This document shows, piece by piece, positions 1-8,664 of a stretch of DNA of 64,000 nucleotides. Under the pieces are notes generated by a model. The model ran no database searches and was not told the origin of the DNA. It was given only the letters and a program-made list of their open reading frames with translations. Every line of letters begins with the position of its first letter. Within the stretch, counting starts at the first letter, position 1. The DNA comes from Oceanobacillus damuensis (GTDB taxonomy: Bacteria > Bacillota > Bacilli > Bacillales > Amphibacillaceae). Position numbers and translations under genes: made by a program. The DNA lies in the NCBI RefSeq assembly GCF_001618145.1, contig NZ_KV392042.1:256152-320151 (forward strand). Reading direction: 5' to 3'.

Positions 1-153
1 AATATCGATAACGTCTTTACAGCAGGTGATGCCAGACGTGGCCAAAGCTTAATCGTTTGGGCCATCAATGAAGGGAGGGAAGTAGCCCATAAAGTTGATG
101 AATATTTAATGGGAAGTTCCGCACTTCCATCTTATCTGGAAGAATCAGTCTAA
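1..153 (+). CDS. gltD: Glutamate synthase small subunit, C-terminal end (partial)
   Basis: The window opens inside a reading frame that gives about 50 residues before a TAA stop. They contain [12 protein letters not shown] and [10 protein letters not shown], the conserved C-terminal block of the NADPH-dependent glutamate synthase beta subunit. This subunit feeds electrons through FAD and Fe-S centres to the large subunit, which makes two glutamates from glutamine and 2-oxoglutarate. Only the tail is visible, so full length and start cannot be judged. glnA follows after 27 bases, so the two halves of the GS-GOGAT ammonium cycle are probably co-transcribed. Assignment rests on the conserved block and on this neighbour. 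Confidence 0.85.
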   Translation, partial: NIDNVFTAGDARRGQSLIVWAINEGREVAHKVDEYLMGSSALPSYLEESV

Positions 154-180
154 TACTAGTAGAAAAGGATGAGTACTAAT

Positions 181-1506
181 ATGAACAAATTTGATATTTA
201 TAAAATAATTGAAGAAGAAAATGTTCGATTTATTCGGCTACAATTTACGGATATGCTGGGAACGATTAAAAATGTAGAAATTCCACTTAGCCAATTAGAT
301 AAAGCATTGGATAATATGATGATGTTTGACGGATCTTCAATTGAAGGTTTTGTACGAATTGAAGAATCAGATATGTACTTATATCCTGATTTAGAAACAT
401 TTGTAGTATTTCCATGGACTTCTGATAAAGGTAAAGTAGCTCGATTTATTTGTGACATTTATAAACCAGATGGAACACCGTTTGAAGGATGTCCACGATA
501 TAACTTGAAACGAAATCTTAAAAAAATGGAAGAGTTAGGATTCGACACATTTAATATCGGAACAGAACCTGAATTCTTCTTATTCAAATTAGATGAGAAT
601 GGAGATCCCTCATTAGAGCTTAATGACCATGGAGGTTACTTTGATCTAGCTCCTACCGATTTAGGGGAAAATTGCCGAAGAGATATTGTTCTTGAGTTAG
701 AAGAAATGGGATTTGAAATTGAAGCATCCCATCATGAAGTGGCTCCTGGTCAACATGAAATTGATTTTAAATATTCAGATGCTGTTAAGCATGCAGATGA
801 TATTCAAACATTTAAGTTAGCTGTAAAGACAATTGCAAGAAAACATAACCTTCATGCAACATTTATGCCTAAGCCACTATTCGGCGTAAACGGATCTGGA
901 ATGCACGTTAATATGTCTTTATTTAAAGATGGAGAAAATGTGTTCTTCGATAAAAGTGGCGAAATGCAATTGAGTAACACAGCATATCAATTCATTGCAG
1001 GTGTGATTGAACATGCTACAAACTTTACTGCAGTTACAAATCCAACTGTAAATTCGTATAAAAGACTAGTACCTGGCTATGAAGCACCTTGTTACGTAGC
1101 ATGGTCTGGGTCAAATAGAAGTCCTTTATTACGTATCCCAAGTTCACGAGGACTCAGCACCCGTGTTGAAGCGCGCAGTGTTGATCCGTCTGCCAATCCT
1201 TATATGGCTTTAGCGGTATTACTAGCTGCGGGTTTAGATGGTGTGGAAAATAAACTAGAAGCACCTGAGGCAGTTGATCGCAATATTTACGTGATGAATA
1301 AAGCTGAGCGCGAAGAAAATGGTGTGAAAGATCTGCCAGCTACGTTAATGGATGCGTTGGAGGAGTTACAGAAAGACGAAGTCCTGGTAAATGCATTAGG
1401 TGAACATCTATTTGAACATTTCATGGAAGCAAAGGAAATGGAATGGGATAATTTTCGAACAGCTGTACATCCATGGGAGCGCGAACAGTACTTAACCTTT
1501 TATTAA
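181..1506 (+). CDS. glnA: Glutamine synthetase, type I
   Basis: Makes glutamine from glutamate, ammonia and ATP in the cytoplasm as a dodecamer. Family blocks run in order: FDGSSIEGF near residue 50, EPEFFLF near 130, the ATP/metal block NGSGMHVN near 240 and [13 protein letters not shown] near 295. The length of 441 is normal for the Bacillus type I-alpha enzyme. An upstream in-frame ATG at 169 directly abuts the AAGG of the ribosome binding site and cannot use it; the ATG at 181 has AAGGATG at workable spacing and an N-terminus like the family. The usual Bacillus partner glnR is absent; gltD lies immediately upstream instead, an arrangement that suggests a second or relocated glnA copy. A terminator hairpin follows at 1558. 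Confidence 0.96.
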   Translation: MNKFDIYKIIEEENVRFIRLQFTDMLGTIKNVEIPLSQLDKALDNMMMFDGSSIEGFVRIEESDMYLYPDLETFVVFPWTSDKGKVARFICDIYKPDGTPFEGCPRYNLKRNLKKMEELGFDTFNIGTEPEFFLFKLDENGDPSLELNDHGGYFDLAPTDLGENCRRDIVLELEEMGFEIEASHHEVAPGQHEIDFKYSDAVKHADDIQTFKLAVKTIARKHNLHATFMPKPLFGVNGSGMHVNMSLFKDGENVFFDKSGEMQLSNTAYQFIAGVIEHATNFTAVTNPTVNSYKRLVPGYEAPCYVAWSGSNRSPLLRIPSSRGLSTRVEARSVDPSANPYMALAVLLAAGLDGVENKLEAPEAVDRNIYVMNKAEREENGVKDLPATLMDALEELQKDEVLVNALGEHLFEHFMEAKEMEWDNFRTAVHPWEREQYLTFY

Positions 1507-1557
1507 TACAGGCCTATATGTTTCGTATCAATTCATTCACAGTCTGGATATACTTAG

Positions 1558-1599
1558 TAAGAGCCTCCTTGAGCTCCCGCTTCAAGGAGGCTCTTAGTT
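1558..1599 (+). terminator. glnA terminator hairpin, now interrupted by an intron
   Basis: Bases 1558-1572 (TAAGAGCCTCCTTGA) pair perfectly with 1582-1596 across a 9-base loop. The normal run of T after the stem is missing: after G1597 and two T the sequence becomes GTGCGCC, the 5' end of a group II intron. The hairpin is therefore both the former glnA terminator and the likely insertion target. Confidence 0.85.
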
Positions 1600-2160
1600 G
1601 TGCGCCAGGCACGCGCACATTCTTTAGGGTTCAAGCCCCAAACCACGAAGGCAGTAGTAGTGGTTAGCTTAAGACAAGGATGTCTGGGGTGACCCAGAAT
1701 CTGAAGGAAGTCGGCGGCAAATCTCCGCCCTTAGGAACACGAACTTCATATAAGGCTAGGTGTTCTTGGATGAGACTGCATCACAAGTCAAAGCCCATAC
1801 TGCCAAAGGGGACACAGAGTAAATGAAGAGGGGACATGGAGAGGAAGAATGTGTGCTTACCCTGGGAGGTCTGATAGAAATGCGCAACACTTTGAGTAAC
1901 CGAACATGAGAATGTTCGCTGAACTATCAGAAGTCAGCCGAAGCCGTAGTACCAGGCATTTCTAGAATGTCCGGGAAGGGCTGAATCATTTAAGAAGAAT
2001 TGCCACTCTGCGTACGCAACACTTGATGAAGCAGAAACATAAATTCCTTCCTAATGGAGGAAACGGTGAATCCCGTGGGGGACATTAGAAGGGCTGAAAG
2101 TGATTGCCACACAAGAAGAACGGACAATTCACGTAGGAGTTAGATAACGGGATGCTTTGT
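1600..2160 (+). mobile_element. Group IIC intron, 5' fragment without reverse transcriptase
   Basis: The sequence starts with GTGCGCC, the 5' consensus of group II introns. It then has the blocks of a class C domain I in the expected order: CGAAGGCAGTAGTAG (about 1646), GGAACACGAACTTCATA (about 1733), AAGGCTAGGTGTTC (about 1752) and ACACAGAGTAAATGAAG (about 1812). The domain III-like block GAAGTCAGCCGAAGCCGTAG is near 1931. From memory the same order occurs in the Oceanobacillus iheyensis IIC intron. Similarity fades near 2150-2165, just where an intron-encoded protein would begin. No reverse transcriptase reading frame, domain V or domain VI is seen, so this is a dead 5' remnant. It sits three bases after a terminator stem, the known target type of IIC introns. 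The 3' boundary is approximate. Confidence 0.8.
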
Positions 2161-2294
2161 TACATCGAATTTAATATTAATAGGGAAAAAGTGTTATATA
2201 TAACCAGCTGTGCTAACGCTTCTGTATTCCTTATAAGAATTGTGCTTTTTACGATATCCAAAAATATTTATCGTAACTAAAGGAGGTAAAAAAA

Positions 2295-2591
2295 TTGAGC
2301 AAAAAATTAATCCATCTTGTTAATATCACTTTAGGTGTCTTAGTCTTTGGAGGAATTACTTTACTTGTAACTTGGGTATATCTATCTGTTGGAACGATAA
2401 GAGGTATTCCGATTGGATATCCTGTTCTACTTATTTTATTTTCCATATGGTCAATATTCTATTTACTCCAACTTAAATTTTTATCTACTAAATTTTTCCT
2501 TCTGTTTATCTTGGTTGAAATTGCACTATTTATATTCATCTATACTCAACTATCAAGTCAATTTACTATCACTATATTAAGGGAGAATTAA
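2295..2591 (+). CDS. Small integral membrane protein, unknown function
   Basis: A 98-residue protein starting at TTG, supported by a strong AAAGGAGGT at 2279-2287 with 7-base spacing. It is almost entirely hydrophobic, with about three membrane spans (residues roughly 8-28, 37-55 and 65-86) and a short polar tail. No family is recognised. It stands alone between the intron remnant and the convergent aadK gene; it could be a host gene displaced by the intron truncation or part of the same rearranged patch. The strong ribosome binding site is the main support that it is expressed. Confidence 0.6.
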   Translation: MSKKLIHLVNITLGVLVFGGITLLVTWVYLSVGTIRGIPIGYPVLLILFSIWSIFYLLQLKFLSTKFFLLFILVEIALFIFIYTQLSSQFTITILREN

Positions 2592-2739
2592 ATCCAGGTC
2601 TCGATATAAGCCTTATTCAACAAACAGGTGCTTTAGCGAAATGGGGGAACAAATATGACAGCGTTCATTAGCATTTGATTGTCTATTTTCCAAGTTTTCA
2701 TTTAGGCATATTTCTATCAGGATAAATCTAACAAATATA

Positions 2740-3621
2740 TTAATAGATACCTTGTGCATCAGCTGGTAATTGTCTAATGTGTTCAAGAAACTTCGTCATT
2801 CTTTTATCGTCATCAATTGGGTATGGGAACAACAAATGTTCTGCAACATCTTTTGCTACTGTTCGAAACAATTCACAAGTGAAAAATATAGAACTCCAAA
2901 AGTTCTTATAGTTATAGTCAGAGTAAGTTTTTTTATACATCTCCCAAAGTGGTTCTGGAAGGTACTTTTTAAAATATTTACCCATCTTTCCTGTCGAAAC
3001 TCGGAAGTCATTTTTTATGCCAATCCACCAAGAAACCATCTCGTCCAATCTAACTCTTATTACAAATTCAAACATTTGTTTTGCATAGGGTAATTCATCG
3101 CGCCATATTCCTTTTCCAACATTCTGCAGACACCACCAATAGTCATTACAGCAACTTATAAAGAGTGATTCTGTTGGTTTCTTTACCCAGTAATCCATAT
3201 CTGTAGGGGAAGTAATATTCGGAAGCAGCTTGTCCTTATCTAATAAAGGAATAGCAAGTTTATCCTCAGTATACCTCTCAATCATGGTTTCTATTGCTTC
3301 GATATGCAGATCTATCCGATACCCATCTGTAAACAGCATTAAATATCCATAAGAATTATCAAAATCCGTATTTGCGCCCAAAGGTTTATCATTTTTATCA
3401 GGTTCCTGAATCATAATTAGATTTCCAAAAGCATTGATCCATTTCTCATCACTTATGAATGATGCTGTTTCCGTCACTACATAAACAATATCAAAGTCCT
3501 GAAAGATATCTTTTGGAGCATTCGGATCGGTTCTTGAACCGTTCATATAAACAGCCCGAATACGTTCATCTTTTTGGGCAATATCTAATATTAAATCATA
3601 TATCTCTTTTTCGGTTCTCAT
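2740..3621 (-). CDS. aadK: Aminoglycoside 6-adenylyltransferase, ANT(6) family
   Basis: Transfers AMP from ATP to the 6-hydroxyl of streptomycin, inactivating it. The nucleotidyltransferase core is visible near the N-terminus: GSRTDP at residues 28-33 and the metal-binding QDFDIVY at 41-47. The 293-residue length matches ANT(6) and Bacillus AadK proteins. The start is an ATG with GAGGTGAG upstream. It is a single gene between unrelated genes, with no insertion sequence, integron or other resistance gene beside it, and its base composition looks like its neighbours. That favours an intrinsic chromosomal gene over recent acquisition. Substrate range is inferred from the family. Confidence 0.88.
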   Translation of the reverse strand: MRTEKEIYDLILDIAQKDERIRAVYMNGSRTDPNAPKDIFQDFDIVYVVTETASFISDEKWINAFGNLIMIQEPDKNDKPLGANTDFDNSYGYLMLFTDGYRIDLHIEAIETMIERYTEDKLAIPLLDKDKLLPNITSPTDMDYWVKKPTESLFISCCNDYWWCLQNVGKGIWRDELPYAKQMFEFVIRVRLDEMVSWWIGIKNDFRVSTGKMGKYFKKYLPEPLWEMYKKTYSDYNYKNFWSSIFFTCELFRTVAKDVAEHLLFPYPIDDDKRMTKFLEHIRQLPADAQGIY

Positions 3622-3892
3622 ATTTACTCACCTCGAGACTGCATTTTTTCAAAAATCTTATACTAACTATAACATATTCCATATTAAATTCTAAATTGCC
3701 TAACAATTATTCCGGCAGAGTGACAATAGCTATTTTCACTCTGTTAATTACATTGCAATTATGTGCAGATATAGGAATAAATCAAATATACCCGTTGATT
3801 TAGCAACAAAAAATTGGATCCGTTCCTTGCACATAGGAAATCCGAATTTGATGCACTCTAAGTTATAAATTGATTTACTTTGAGGTGTATGT

Positions 3893-4613
3893 ATGGAATT
3901 GCTGAAAGAGCTTGTAATATTACTGGTCAGAGTTATAACGATATTGCCATTACTCCTTTTAGTGACATTAATCATGGGTAAACGTTCTATTGGAGAACTT
4001 CCGGTTTTTGACTTTCTAATCTTTCTTTCGCTGGGTGCAGTTGTTGGAGCAGATATTGCGGACGCTGATATTAGCCATATTCATACAGCTGTGGCTATTA
4101 TTTTAAATCGGGATATTGCAGAAAGTAATATCACATTTGAAAATACGGAATAAAAGGCTTGGCAAGAAACTCACATTTGAACCAACTGTAGTGATGAATG
4201 ATGGCAAATTTATTATTGAAAACCTAAATAAGATCCAGTACACAATTGATAATATACTGATGATGCTTCGAGAGAAAGATGTTTTTGATACGAGTATGGT
4301 GAAACTGGCTATCATAGAGGCAAACGGGAACTTATCCGTATTAAAAAAACCTAGTAAGACTCCTGTTTCCAAGGAAGATATGAACATATACAATAAACAG
4401 CCTGAATTCGCCTATCCGGTTATCGTAGAAGGAAAGCTGTACACAGATGTCCTATATTTGAAATTAAATGAAGTATGGTTAAACGGAAAATTAAAAGATT
4501 TAGGAATATCAAATAAGGAAAAGGTATTTTTCGCAGCTATTGATTATAATAACAATCTGCATGTCAGCTTGAAGACAGACAATGAAAAGGAATTACCGAT
4601 TGTAAAGCACTAA
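3893..4613 (+). pseudogene. DUF421 (YetF-like) membrane protein, broken by one frameshift
   Basis: The first frame (3893 to about 4105) gives a membrane N-terminus with the family blocks MGKRSIGELPVFDF and LGAVVGADIAD, then hits a stop at 4153. The second frame continues to 4613 with LTFEPTVVMNDGKF, IDNILMMLREKDVF and NGNLSVLKK, the soluble half of DUF421 proteins. Removing one A from 4105-4107 joins them as AVAIILIGILQKVISH and gives about 239 residues, normal for the family. The ATG has GAGGTG upstream. The protein's role is unknown; in spore formers it is often linked to spores or membranes. The lesion is in an AT-rich run, so it may be a sequencing error and not a true pseudogene. Confidence 0.85.
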
Positions 4614-4642
4614 AAATACAACGAATGATTGAGGTGATCCGC

Positions 4643-5428
4643 GTGCCAATGCTTGATATGGAAGACAGCAGTCTATACTACTCGGTTAAGGGAAGTGGAA
4701 CCCCGATTCTCTTTATACATCCACCAGTTCTTACCTCAGCAAATTTTCATTATCAAAGAGAGGAATTATCCAGATATTTTCAAGTGATTACATTTGATAT
4801 TAGAGGACATGGAAAAAGCCCTCACTCCAGTCAGACAATTACTTATCCGCTAATAGCTCGTGATATGGAAAAAATACTCGATCACCTTGGTATTGAAAAG
4901 GCATTTCTATGCGGTTACTCTACAGGCGGATCCATCGTGCTGGAGTTTATGCAGACATTTAAGGAACGATCGTTGGGAGGTATCGTCATAGGTGGTATGT
5001 CCGAAACACGTCATCTTTTGCTTAAATATCTCATTAGAATTGGAATAGTTGCAGCCAATTCAGGAGCGGTTTCTCTGCTTGCATATCTTGCGGCGTTAAG
5101 CAATGCTGATTCATTAAAATTGTTTAAAATGATGGTAACCGAATCCAGAAAAAGCAGTGCAGAAAACATCGAGCAATATTATCGGTATATTTTGAAGTAT
5201 AATTGTACAGACCAGTTGGGAAGCATCGATCTACCGGTGTTGCTGGTATATGGCATGAATGACAAACCGTTTCATTCTTATGCTAAACTGCTGGAGGAAA
5301 AATTACCGCAGCAGGAATTGGTATTTATTGATCAGGTTATGCATCAGATACCTACCAAAGCCTCTCCAGAACTAAATAATTTAATTAAAAGCTTTATTTC
5401 GAATAAACGAAAGTCGGATAAAAAGTAA
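4643..5428 (+). CDS. Alpha/beta hydrolase
   Basis: A cytoplasmic alpha/beta-hydrolase-fold protein of about 261 residues with no signal peptide. The oxyanion loop is FIHPP, the nucleophile elbow GYSTGG lies about 90 residues in, the acid is probably Asp in YGMNDKP and the base His in VMHQIP. A block typical of the fold, FDIRGHGKS, precedes the elbow. Substrate cannot be told from sequence. The start is set by GAGGTGA at 4631-4637: GTG 4643 has good spacing, ATG 4649 is also possible, and the more upstream ATG at 4625 has no binding site. It follows the damaged DUF421 gene by 29 bases and precedes small spore genes, so it may be transcribed with the DUF421 gene. Confidence 0.85.
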   Translation: MPMLDMEDSSLYYSVKGSGTPILFIHPPVLTSANFHYQREELSRYFQVITFDIRGHGKSPHSSQTITYPLIARDMEKILDHLGIEKAFLCGYSTGGSIVLEFMQTFKERSLGGIVIGGMSETRHLLLKYLIRIGIVAANSGAVSLLAYLAALSNADSLKLFKMMVTESRKSSAENIEQYYRYILKYNCTDQLGSIDLPVLLVYGMNDKPFHSYAKLLEEKLPQQELVFIDQVMHQIPTKASPELNNLIKSFISNKRKSDKK

Positions 5429-5464
5429 TTATATTTGAAAGACTAATGTATGGAGGTGATCGCA

Positions 5465-5605
5465 ATGTCTAAGAAAAATGATCATTGGAGCAAACAACGT
5501 GTGAACTCAAGTGTAAACCCACAGGGACTAACGGAGGATGCAGCAGATCAACGACCGAAGTCTCAACTTGAACAACGGGCCAAAAAGAAAAATACGAAGA
5601 TATAG
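5465..5605 (+). CDS. sspL: Small acid-soluble spore protein L-like
   Basis: A 46-residue, highly charged, Asn/Gln/Lys-rich protein with a near-perfect ribosome binding site (GGAGGTGATC) 5 bases before ATG. It has the blocks NPQGL in the middle and PKSQLEQRAKKKNTK at the end. These resemble, from memory, the C-terminal half of Bacillus SspL (PKTELEERAKKSNTK). SspL is a minor sigma-F/G-dependent protein packed into the developing forespore. The next gene, also spore-type, overlaps or nearly abuts it. No clear sigma-G promoter was identified just upstream. The family call is by recall of a short motif, hence moderate confidence. Confidence 0.7.
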   Translation: MSKKNDHWSKQRVNSSVNPQGLTEDAADQRPKSQLEQRAKKKNTKI

Positions 5606-5621
5606 TCAAGAGGTGATTATC

Positions 5622-5870
5622 ATCGATAATACATTGGAATATTTACGTGAATCATTATCCAACTATATAGAGAATGACATGTGCCAGCAAATTCTGGCTA
5701 AAATGGAAGCCAACAAATATGCAAATGAAGAAAAGTTTGTCAGTGACTTGGATGGAGAAGAAATGAACTATTTGGATATGGTATTGGAGAACGAGCTGGA
5801 CTATGCCAAAAATGTTCAAAATGATATACGGGTTCAGGAACTTAACGAAGTATATGAACAGCTATTCTGA
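5622..5870 (+). CDS. csgA: CsgA-like sporulation protein, apparently non-ATG start
   Basis: An acidic protein of about 82 residues containing NTLEYLRESLSNYIEND and RVQELNEVYEQLF. It resembles the sigma-G-dependent spore protein CsgA (annotated as a SASP-like protein). The frame is open back to 5538 through sspL, but that overlap lies in another gene and looks accidental. The only good ribosome binding site, AGAGGTGA at 5609-5616, is placed to serve ATC at 5622, which would give Met-Asp-Asn-Thr at the expected N-terminus. GTG 5613 is inside the binding site. Either ATC is used as a rare start or the ATG has mutated. Function in spores is inferred from family and from neighbour sspL. Confidence 0.65.
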   Translation: MDNTLEYLRESLSNYIENDMCQQILAKMEANKYANEEKFVSDLDGEEMNYLDMVLENELDYAKNVQNDIRVQELNEVYEQLF

Positions 5871-5929
5871 TAAAGTAAATAGTAATAATTTACCATTGAA
5901 ATTCCCCATCTATTAGGTTAGTATATATT

Positions 5930-6166
5930 TACAAGCTACAATGTACGTATTTAAATAAGTTTTAACCTCTAATGAATGTATAGGGAGTTTTACATCGAAA
6001 TTGGAATGTCGCGCCGCCAATGGAGCGGAAGACAGGAAGGTTTCTGCGAACACCCACTTTGCGAAGTGGTGGTTTAAAACTTACTATTAACAATACGGCA
6101 ATTGTGGCCTGTATACATATAGCTTACTATAGACCAGTTTCCTGTTTTTAGGAGGCTGGTCTTTTT
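5930..6166 (+). ncRNA. Candidate structured small RNA, class unknown
   Basis: This gap has no coding frame but looks like an RNA gene. There is a conserved-looking, GC-richer core (about 5985-6080) inside AT-rich DNA, a tight hairpin CACCCACTT-TGCG-AAGTGGTGG near 6052-6073, and an intrinsic terminator at 6132-6166. An A/T-rich promoter-like stretch (TATATA near 5922) precedes it. It does not match tmRNA, RNase P or SRP RNA motifs I know, and I could not fit it to 6S RNA with confidence. The 5' end is a guess. Confidence 0.45.
6132..6166 (+). terminator. Intrinsic terminator of the candidate small RNA
   Basis: GACCAGTTTCCT (6132-6143) pairs with AGGAGGCTGGTC (6150-6161), with one weak pair, followed by TTTTT. 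It lies between csgA and the glyoxalase-family gene. It may end the candidate RNA or transcripts from csgA. Confidence 0.8.
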
Positions 6167-6313
6167 GCGTCAGAAAGGGAATTCTGAAATTCCCATGTAA
6201 ATGGTTCTTGTCGATAAGTAATAAAGAAAGAAAATGATAATTAATCTGTATTATTCAAGATGATAGGATAGCGTTATGATGAAGTTACATTAAGGGAAGG
6301 GGGAACCCGCAAA

Positions 6314-6685
6314 ATGGACTTTAAATATGAAAGGATAGACCATGTTCAGCTTGCTGCTCCGATTGGGGAAGAAAAAACTGCACGTAATTTTTACAAAGAA
6401 CTCCTTGGTTTTGAAGAGAAGGAGAAACCTCAATCGCTTAAGGGAAATGGAGGAGTATGGTTTCAGGCCGGAAAGGTTGAGATTCATATCGGTGTTGAGA
6501 AACCTTTTATACCGGCAAAAAAAGCACATCCGGCAATTAGAGTGGAAAATATCGAGAATATGAAACAGTATCTGGACGCTGTGGATATTGACTACAAGGT
6601 TGATCATAAATTACCTGGAGCAAACCGTCTTTACGTAAAAGATCCTTTTGGAAATCGAATCGAATTTCTTGAATGGTTCATTTAA
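6314..6685 (+). CDS. VOC-family (glyoxalase/bleomycin-resistance fold) protein
   Basis: A 123-residue protein with the vicinal-oxygen-chelate layout. An N-terminal IDHVQLAAP strand carries a likely metal His, then FYKELLGF, a central VEIHIGVEKPF strand and the C-terminal RLYVKDPFGNRIEFLEW signature. The family holds a divalent metal and includes glyoxalases, dioxygenases and antibiotic-binding proteins; the specific reaction cannot be inferred. The ATG has AAGGGGG upstream. It is a single gene, since the purine riboswitch of the next transcription unit begins 130 bases after it. Confidence 0.85.
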   Translation: MDFKYERIDHVQLAAPIGEEKTARNFYKELLGFEEKEKPQSLKGNGGVWFQAGKVEIHIGVEKPFIPAKKAHPAIRVENIENMKQYLDAVDIDYKVDHKLPGANRLYVKDPFGNRIEFLEWFI

Positions 6686-6818
6686 AAAAAGTTTGCGTCT
6701 CATGGTATGCCGGAATAATTTCTTCGCTTTTTCACCAAAATACCAGAATCAGTGTAATTTTGCATCCACTTGTTTTTCAACATTAGCATGCTATACTAAT
6801 ATACATTCTAATACCGTG

Positions 6819-7603
<785 letters not shown>

Positions 7604-7617
7604 AAGCTTTCCTCAAG

Positions 7618-7719
7618 ATGTTAGGATTTCAACATGTACTAGCGATGTATGCAGGAGCAATACTCGCACCACTTACCGTTGGTGAATCTTTAGGTCTGAC
7701 TTCATATATTAATGAATAA
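7618..7719 (+). pseudogene. pbuX: Xanthine permease PbuX, N-terminal stub
   Basis: Starting 15 bases after the xpt stop, a 33-codon frame reads MLGFQHVLAMYAGAI and then LAPLTVGESLGLT, the first membrane span of nucleobase-cation symporter NCS2 xanthine permeases. It stops at TAA 7717, where roughly 400 further residues are expected. Nothing in the next kilobase resembles the rest of the gene, so it was lost by deletion. A terminator at 7742 now closes the unit. Confidence 0.85.
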
Positions 7720-7741
7720 AATAGCACTTGGGTTAGTACAC

Positions 7742-7776
7742 AAAAGCGTTTGGACTTAAAATCCAAGCGTTTTTTG
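7742..7776 (+). terminator. Terminator of the xpt unit
   Basis: AAAAGCGTTTGGA pairs with TCCAAGCGTTTTTT across CTTAAAA, followed by T-rich sequence. It is probably the original 3' end of xpt-pbuX, brought close to xpt by the deletion. Confidence 0.85.
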
Positions 7777-7926
7777 TTAGTTCTTATCTTATTTATTTCA
7801 CTAAAGCCTTTTATGTTAGTTGAATTAAACCTTAAAAATACTATATGGCCAAAATTACAAACCAAATCATTGTGCAATCAGATCTTTTAATTAAAATATT
7901 ATTTCGTATGTTACCCCGCGATATTG

Positions 7927-8514
7927 TTAATTGTATTTTCCCTCATCTGTTTTAACAGCATATGTCACCATATCCCATATCAAATGCCATTTTTTATTTC
8001 GAATCCTTTGTTCATAAACCTTCATAAGCACACTTGAGTTATTAAATAATGGTGTTGGGCGAACAATCATTGCGAGAACATCCTGAATCCCGTGTGGGGC
8101 AATTAAGTGAAGCTCTTCGTTTTTGTCTAAGTAAACTCCTAATGCTGTACATGTTTCAGGGAATTTGGAGATTGCATCCTCCGTATTTAAATATGGATTG
8201 ATATCGTTTCTAACATGCATTCGGGCTTCATTTTTGACAGACCATGGAACGTCAGGCAATAAAGCAGCAAGCAATTTTTCCAATCTTTTTTCTTCGCCTT
8301 CATTGATATTGTTTTTATCAAAGTAAACAACATCTATATCCGGCATACTGGTTCGTCCGTAACCATGTAATTCATCCCAGATTTTTGAACGCACAAAACC
8401 GGCGCAAATCGACCAATCGGGTAACCTTAATGTACTTGCTGCTGTCAGGATTTCCATCATGAAGGAATCATTACTGATTAGTTGAATAATATCTTTTTCA
8501 GTCTCCAAATTCAC
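7927..8514 (-). CDS. Nucleotidyltransferase family protein (DUF925)
   Basis: About 195 residues with LPDWSICAGFVRSKIWDELHG near residue 35 and the metal-binding MPDIDVVYFD near 60. This is the layout of DUF925 nucleotidyltransferase-fold proteins. The reaction and substrate are unknown. The ribosome binding site GAGGTGG is best spaced for the GTG at 8514, giving an N-terminus of MNLETEKD; the longer GTG at 8526 overlaps the binding site. It converges on the xpt unit and is divergent from the MFS exporter gene, with 150 bases between. Confidence 0.8.
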   Translation of the reverse strand: MNLETEKDIIQLISNDSFMMEILTAASTLRLPDWSICAGFVRSKIWDELHGYGRTSMPDIDVVYFDKNNINEGEEKRLEKLLAALLPDVPWSVKNEARMHVRNDINPYLNTEDAISKFPETCTALGVYLDKNEELHLIAPHGIQDVLAMIVRPTPLFNNSSVLMKVYEQRIRNKKWHLIWDMVTYAVKTDEGKYN

Positions 8515-8664
8515 ATGTTTCACCACCTCAAATAATAGTATAAATATTTTCGGTAAAATAGGGCATTAATTAGTTTTACCACAAGCCGAACATGTCTATG
8601 GACATGAAGCCTTCCCTTCCATATAATTTAATATAGTAATAGAGCTTTAGCGAGGAGAAAAAGA

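Noticed and set aside
1473..1667. 64-codon frame across the end of glnA and the intron start
   Set aside because: No ribosome binding site, overlaps glnA in another frame and continues through the terminator stem.
2740..3621. Aminoglycoside resistance gene as a recently acquired mobile gene
   Set aside because: No insertion sequence, integron site or other resistance genes beside it, and composition matches the neighbourhood; an intrinsic AadK-type gene is more likely.
5538..5621. Longer start for the CsgA-like gene
   Set aside because: The extra codons overlap sspL in a different frame and do not resemble the family; the frame is probably open by chance.
5930..6166. 6S RNA
   Set aside because: The two halves could not be paired along their length as 6S requires; left as an unassigned RNA candidate.
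6686..6818. Short frame running from the glyoxalase-family gene into the riboswitch
   Set aside because: No binding site and it overlaps the aptamer; treated as non-coding leader.
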